Position numbers and translations under genes: made by a program. The notes under the pieces were generated by a model. The model saw nothing but the letters and a program-made list of their open reading frames with translations, did not search any database and had not been told where the DNA came from. From Clostridiales bacterium (GTDB lineage Bacteria; Bacillota; Clostridia; Oscillospirales; Ruminococcaceae), in contig JAAYSD010000004.1 of assembly GCA_012518465.1 (NCBI GenBank), forward strand, positions 1 through 40,031: a stretch of DNA of 40,031 nt, in the 5' to 3' direction. This document shows, in pieces, positions 37,310-40,031 of this stretch (positions are counted from its first letter, which is position 1; each line of letters opens with the position of its first letter).

Positions 37310-37465
37310 ATGAAATATGAATGCGTTTGCGGTTACATTTATGACCCTGAAATCGGTGATCCAGATGGTGGAATAGCGCCAGGCACTGCCTTTGAAGATA
37401 TTCCAGATGATTGGGTATGCCCTGTTTGCGGCTTGACAAAAGATGATTTTACTCCGATTGATTAA
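37310..37465 (+). CDS. Rubredoxin with CxC first metal pair
   Basis: 51 residues, too short for a usual length cut-off. One-electron Fe(SCys)4 carrier. [20 protein letters not shown] is the family opening, then [19 protein letters not shown]. The second pair is the normal CPVC (Cys 37, 40), but the first reads CVC (Cys 5 and 7) instead of CxxC, one residue short. Ribosome site AAGGGAAA. It lies about 290 bp upstream of fprA, whose flavo-diiron protein takes electrons from rubredoxin in anaerobes; an inferred pair for O2/NO reduction. Confidence 0.92.
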   Translation: MKYECVCGYIYDPEIGDPDGGIAPGTAFEDIPDDWVCPVCGLTKDDFTPID

Positions 37466-37491
37466 TAATCTTGTCAATTAAATATGTTGGA

Positions 37492-37516
37492 GCAAGGGGT
37501 TTCATTTACCCCTTGC
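37492..37516 (+). terminator. Hairpin after rubredoxin, weak terminator
   Basis: GCAAGGGGT (37492-37500) pairs perfectly with ACCCCTTGC (37508-37516) around 7 nt. No immediate T-run; TATTTTTG comes 12 nt later, so termination may be partial or it may be a stabilising 3' end. Confidence 0.45.
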
Positions 37517-37753
37517 ATTCAGCATGTGTATTTTTGTATTTAATTTAGTATACCTTAATAAATTAAAAATAAATATAACAGACTTTGGACAAGGCGCTAG
37601 AATATTTCACTAGATTATGGACCTCTGTCTGTAATTTCGTATAAATAAGCTCTGCTTTGGAGTATTTTATATAAATTATTAATGCCAGTTAATGAGTAAA
37701 CACAGAAGAAAGAAAGTTGCTGACTGCATTTTATTTTGATTAGGAGGATTTTT

Positions 37754-38935
37754 ATGAAGCAACTCAAGGACAACATTTATTTCGTCGGTGCTATGAACCC
37801 CAACTTAAGGGTTTTCGACATTATTATGAGGACGGAATACGGAACATCTTATAATGCGTATATTGTAAAAGGACCAGAAAAAACAGTTTTAATTGATACG
37901 GTGCATAGCAGATTTGAGCCATTTTTTCTTGAAAGTATAAAGGAAATTGTGCCTTTGGACAAGCTTGATGCAATTGTAGTAAATCATAGCGAACCAGATC
38001 ATGCCGGCTCTATTCGCCCTTTAGTCGATGCTAATCCAAGTGTGCCTGTATATGCTACGGCTGCCGCTGTAAAAAACATCGGCAAAATTATTAATAGAGA
38101 TTTCAATGGAAACGTTGTTAAAAATGGTGACAAGCTTGATTTAGGCGGCGGTGAATATCTGGAGTTTATCCCAAATCCTAATGTGCATTGGCCGGATACA
38201 ATGTTCACCTACTACCCCGCTAAAAAAACAGTGTTTACTTGTGATTTTTTAGGAGCACATTATTGCGAACCGACTGTAACAGATGATTTTATCAGCTATG
38301 AGGAATGTTATTGGAAAGCATTTAGGGAATATTATGATGCTATAATGAGTCCTTTTAAAAGGTTTGTTCTAGCAGGTCTTGATAAGCTTGAAAAGCTTGA
38401 TTTTGACATGGTTTGTAATAGCCACGGACCTATTTTAAAGCATAGAATTGAAAAAGCTAAGGAACTATACAGAGAGTGGAGTCAGGATACCTATAAAAAG
38501 GGAACAGCCGCTATTTTCTATACCTCGGCATATGGTTATACCGAAACAATAGCTTACACTTTAAAAGAGGAGCTTGAAAATGCAGGCAAGAAGGTTGTTA
38601 TTTTCGATATAATAAATCACGATACTGCTGAACTTGTACAAGCGATACATGATAGTGAGGCATTGCTTTTCGGCTCACCCACTATTAATCGTGATGCAGT
38701 ACGTCCTGTATGGGATATAATGGCTAGTGTCGACCCTATTTCAAATAAAGGTAAGCCATGCTTGGTATTTGGCTCCTACGGTTGGAGTGGTGAGGCTGTT
38801 CCTGCACTTATCCAACGTGCAAAATCACTTGGACTAAAGGTTTATGACGAACCGGTAAGGACTATATTCAGGGCAAGTGATGAGGAGATTGTGAGCATTA
38901 GAAAAGCTGCGGGTGAATTTGTTAAAATGTTTTAA
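37754..38935 (+). CDS. fprA: A-type flavoprotein FprA (flavo-diiron O2/NO reductase)
   Basis: 393 residues. N-terminal metallo-beta-lactamase-like diiron domain with every iron ligand present: His 78, Glu 80, Asp 82, His 83 (NHSEPDHAG), His 145 (NVHWPDT), Asp 164 (CDFLGAH), His 224 (NSHGP). C-terminal flavodoxin domain (about 250-393) with FMN loop YTSAYGYTET, GSPTINRD and GSYGWSGEA. Reduces O2 to water or NO to N2O using rubredoxin. ATG 37754 has AGGAGG upstream; an earlier in-frame ATT/ATG reading is not needed. A PerR-like 15-mer lies at 37667-37681. Confidence 0.95.
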   Translation: MKQLKDNIYFVGAMNPNLRVFDIIMRTEYGTSYNAYIVKGPEKTVLIDTVHSRFEPFFLESIKEIVPLDKLDAIVVNHSEPDHAGSIRPLVDANPSVPVYATAAAVKNIGKIINRDFNGNVVKNGDKLDLGGGEYLEFIPNPNVHWPDTMFTYYPAKKTVFTCDFLGAHYCEPTVTDDFISYEECYWKAFREYYDAIMSPFKRFVLAGLDKLEKLDFDMVCNSHGPILKHRIEKAKELYREWSQDTYKKGTAAIFYTSAYGYTETIAYTLKEELENAGKKVVIFDIINHDTAELVQAIHDSEALLFGSPTINRDAVRPVWDIMASVDPISNKGKPCLVFGSYGWSGEAVPALIQRAKSLGLKVYDEPVRTIFRASDEEIVSIRKAAGEFVKMF

Positions 38936-38952
38936 GCTATAATGCATGATTT

Positions 38953-38981
38953 AAGCCTTCCAAAATGGAGGGCTTATTTTA
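38953..38981 (+). terminator. Intrinsic terminator of fprA
   Basis: AAGCCTTCCA (38953-38962) pairs with TGGAGGGCTT (38966-38975, one G-U) around AAA, then ATTTTAT. Confidence 0.7.
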
Positions 38982-39042
38982 TAATAAAATGTAGATTAAG
39001 CTTATATAATCGGCAATTATTTCATTATATTTTTATAAATCA

Positions 39043-39071
39043 TTGACTAAATAGCTATAATAATATATAAT
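39043..39071 (+). promoter_or_regulatory. Promoter of the saccharopine-dehydrogenase-family gene
   Basis: TTGACT (39043-39048), 17-bp spacer, TATAAT (39066-39071). Predicts a leader of about 115 nt with alternative pairings (GTTAT with ATAAC; AAAACGG region with CCGCTTTT). Confidence 0.7.
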
Positions 39072-39195
39072 AATCATAAATGGTTGTTATAAGCTTATGA
39101 AAAACGGCTCGTCACCGATAACCGCTTTTCTAATAGGCAAATTAATATTAAAATATAAATAATATTTCCTTTTTAAGGTATATGGAGGATGTTAA

Positions 39196-40031
39196 ATGAG
39201 TAATAAAGCAATGATTATTGGTGCTGGAGGAGTGGCAGGCGTTGTAATTCATAAATGCTGCCAAAATTCTGAGATTTTTTCTGAAATTATGATTGCAACA
39301 AGGACTGTTTCAAAGGCTGATGCCTATAAGAAAAAGCTAGAAGGACAGACAAAAACGAAAATCACCACTGCAAAGGTTGATGCCGATAATGTAGAGGAAT
39401 TGATTTCTCTTATAAATCAGTTTAAGCCCGATATTGTTATCAATGTAGCTTTGCCCTATCAAGACCTTACAATAATGGATGCGTGCCTTGCCACAAAAAC
39501 CTCATATCTTGATACAGCAAACTACGAGCCATTAGATACTGCAAAGTTTGAGTATAAATGGCAGTGGGCATATAAAGAACGCTTTGAAAAAGCAGGTATA
39601 ACAGCTATTCTTGGCTGTGGATTTGACCCTGGTGTAACAGGGGTATTTACAGCCTATGCTCAAAAGCATTATTTTGATGAAATACATTATCTTGATATTT
39701 TAGATGCAAATGCAGGCGATCATGGCTATCCTTTTGCAACTAATTTTAACCCTGAAATAAATATTCGTGAGGTTAGTGCAAATGGCTCTTATATTGAAAA
39801 CGGCAAATGGGTAGAAACCGAGCCAATGGAAATAAAAAGAGTTTATAACTTCCCTGAAATAGGCGAAAAGGATATGTATTTGCTGCATCATGAAGAGCTT
39901 GAATCCTTAGCTATCAATATAAAAGGAGTTAAAAGGATACGCTTTTTCATGACTTTTTCTCAAAATTACCTCACACATTTAAAATGCCTTGAAAATGTAG
40001 GAATGACATCTATTGAGCCTATTGATTACGA
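39196..40031 (+). CDS. Saccharopine dehydrogenase family, carboxynorspermidine synthase-like (3' end cut)
   Basis: The first 278 residues are visible; the frame runs off the window. Rossmann NAD(P) site AMIIGAGGVAGVV (5-17), IATRTVSKADAY, INVALPYQDLTIM, DTANYEP, and GCGFDPGVTGVFTAYA are the carboxynorspermidine dehydrogenase/synthase pattern of polyamine synthesis (reductive condensation of aspartate semialdehyde with a diamine). ATG 39196 has TGGAGGA 7 nt upstream. In many gut Clostridia a carboxynorspermidine decarboxylase (nspC) follows; here the window ends first, so the neighbour cannot be checked. A lysine-pathway saccharopine role is less likely because dapL is present. Confidence 0.85.
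   Translation, partial: MSNKAMIIGAGGVAGVVIHKCCQNSEIFSEIMIATRTVSKADAYKKKLEGQTKTKITTAKVDADNVEELISLINQFKPDIVINVALPYQDLTIMDACLATKTSYLDTANYEPLDTAKFEYKWQWAYKERFEKAGITAILGCGFDPGVTGVFTAYAQKHYFDEIHYLDILDANAGDHGYPFATNFNPEINIREVSANGSYIENGKWVETEPMEIKRVYNFPEIGEKDMYLLHHEELESLAINIKGVKRIRFFMTFSQNYLTHLKCLENVGMTSIEPIDY

Noticed and set aside
37271..37477. 68-codon minus-strand frame over rubredoxin
   Set aside because: Antisense to the well-supported rubredoxin gene.

Overview
The window is AT-rich, densely coded chromosomal DNA from a strictly anaerobic, Gram-positive clostridium-like bacterium (Bacillota, Clostridia; a Ruminococcaceae/Oscillospiraceae-type gut anaerobe is my best guess). The reasons are a CIRCE-controlled hrcA-grpE-dnaK-dnaJ locus, LL-diaminopimelate aminotransferase, rubredoxin plus an A-type flavo-diiron protein, HemZ, an ANTAR regulator, strong GGAGG ribosome binding sites, TTG starts, and a secreted protein with an Ala-rich signal peptide and an RKRK tail. 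I see no rRNA, tRNA, insertion sequence, phage or CRISPR array.

Layout. 1-4.3 kb: end of a chemoreceptor gene, a cyclase/formamidase-type hydrolase, an FkbM methyltransferase and an unknown two-TM protein. 4.4-9.7 kb: a signalling and accessory block made of a PilZ protein, a membrane GGDEF protein, a ParA-type ATPase that can only start at a non-canonical ATC codon, a ComFB-like protein, two and a bit copies of a 98-bp palindromic repeat, and a Cys-rich Cu/Zn-SOD-like protein that lacks copper ligands. 9.9-14.9 kb: the heat-shock operon on the minus strand. 15.2-18.5 kb: an orphan solute-binding lipoprotein, an ANTAR regulator and dapL. 18.7-23.2 kb, minus strand: a surface protein, then an operon of MBL hydrolase, hemZ, a zinc-ribbon protein and galT. 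23.6-26.1 kb: pyrG and a YdcF-like membrane protein. 26.2-35.6 kb: one long operon of a membrane protein, atpI-B-E-F-H-A-G-D-C, galM and trmB. 35.6-37.0 kb, minus strand: a pyridoxal-kinase-type gene and an ECF S component. 37.3-40 kb: rubredoxin, fprA and a truncated saccharopine-dehydrogenase-family (carboxynorspermidine synthase-like) gene.

How the genes fit together. The c subunit carries the full Na+ ligand pattern (Q32, E65, T66, T67, Y70), so the ATP synthase is predicted to be Na+-coupled. Rubredoxin and FprA form a probable O2/NO-reduction pair, with weak PerR-like sequences in front of both. The most novel-looking segment is 4.4-9.2 kb. It places c-di-GMP synthesis (GGDEF), sensing (PilZ), and a ParA/ComFB-like gene pair next to tandem palindromes that could be a partition or positioning site, a structured RNA, or simply an intergenic repeat.
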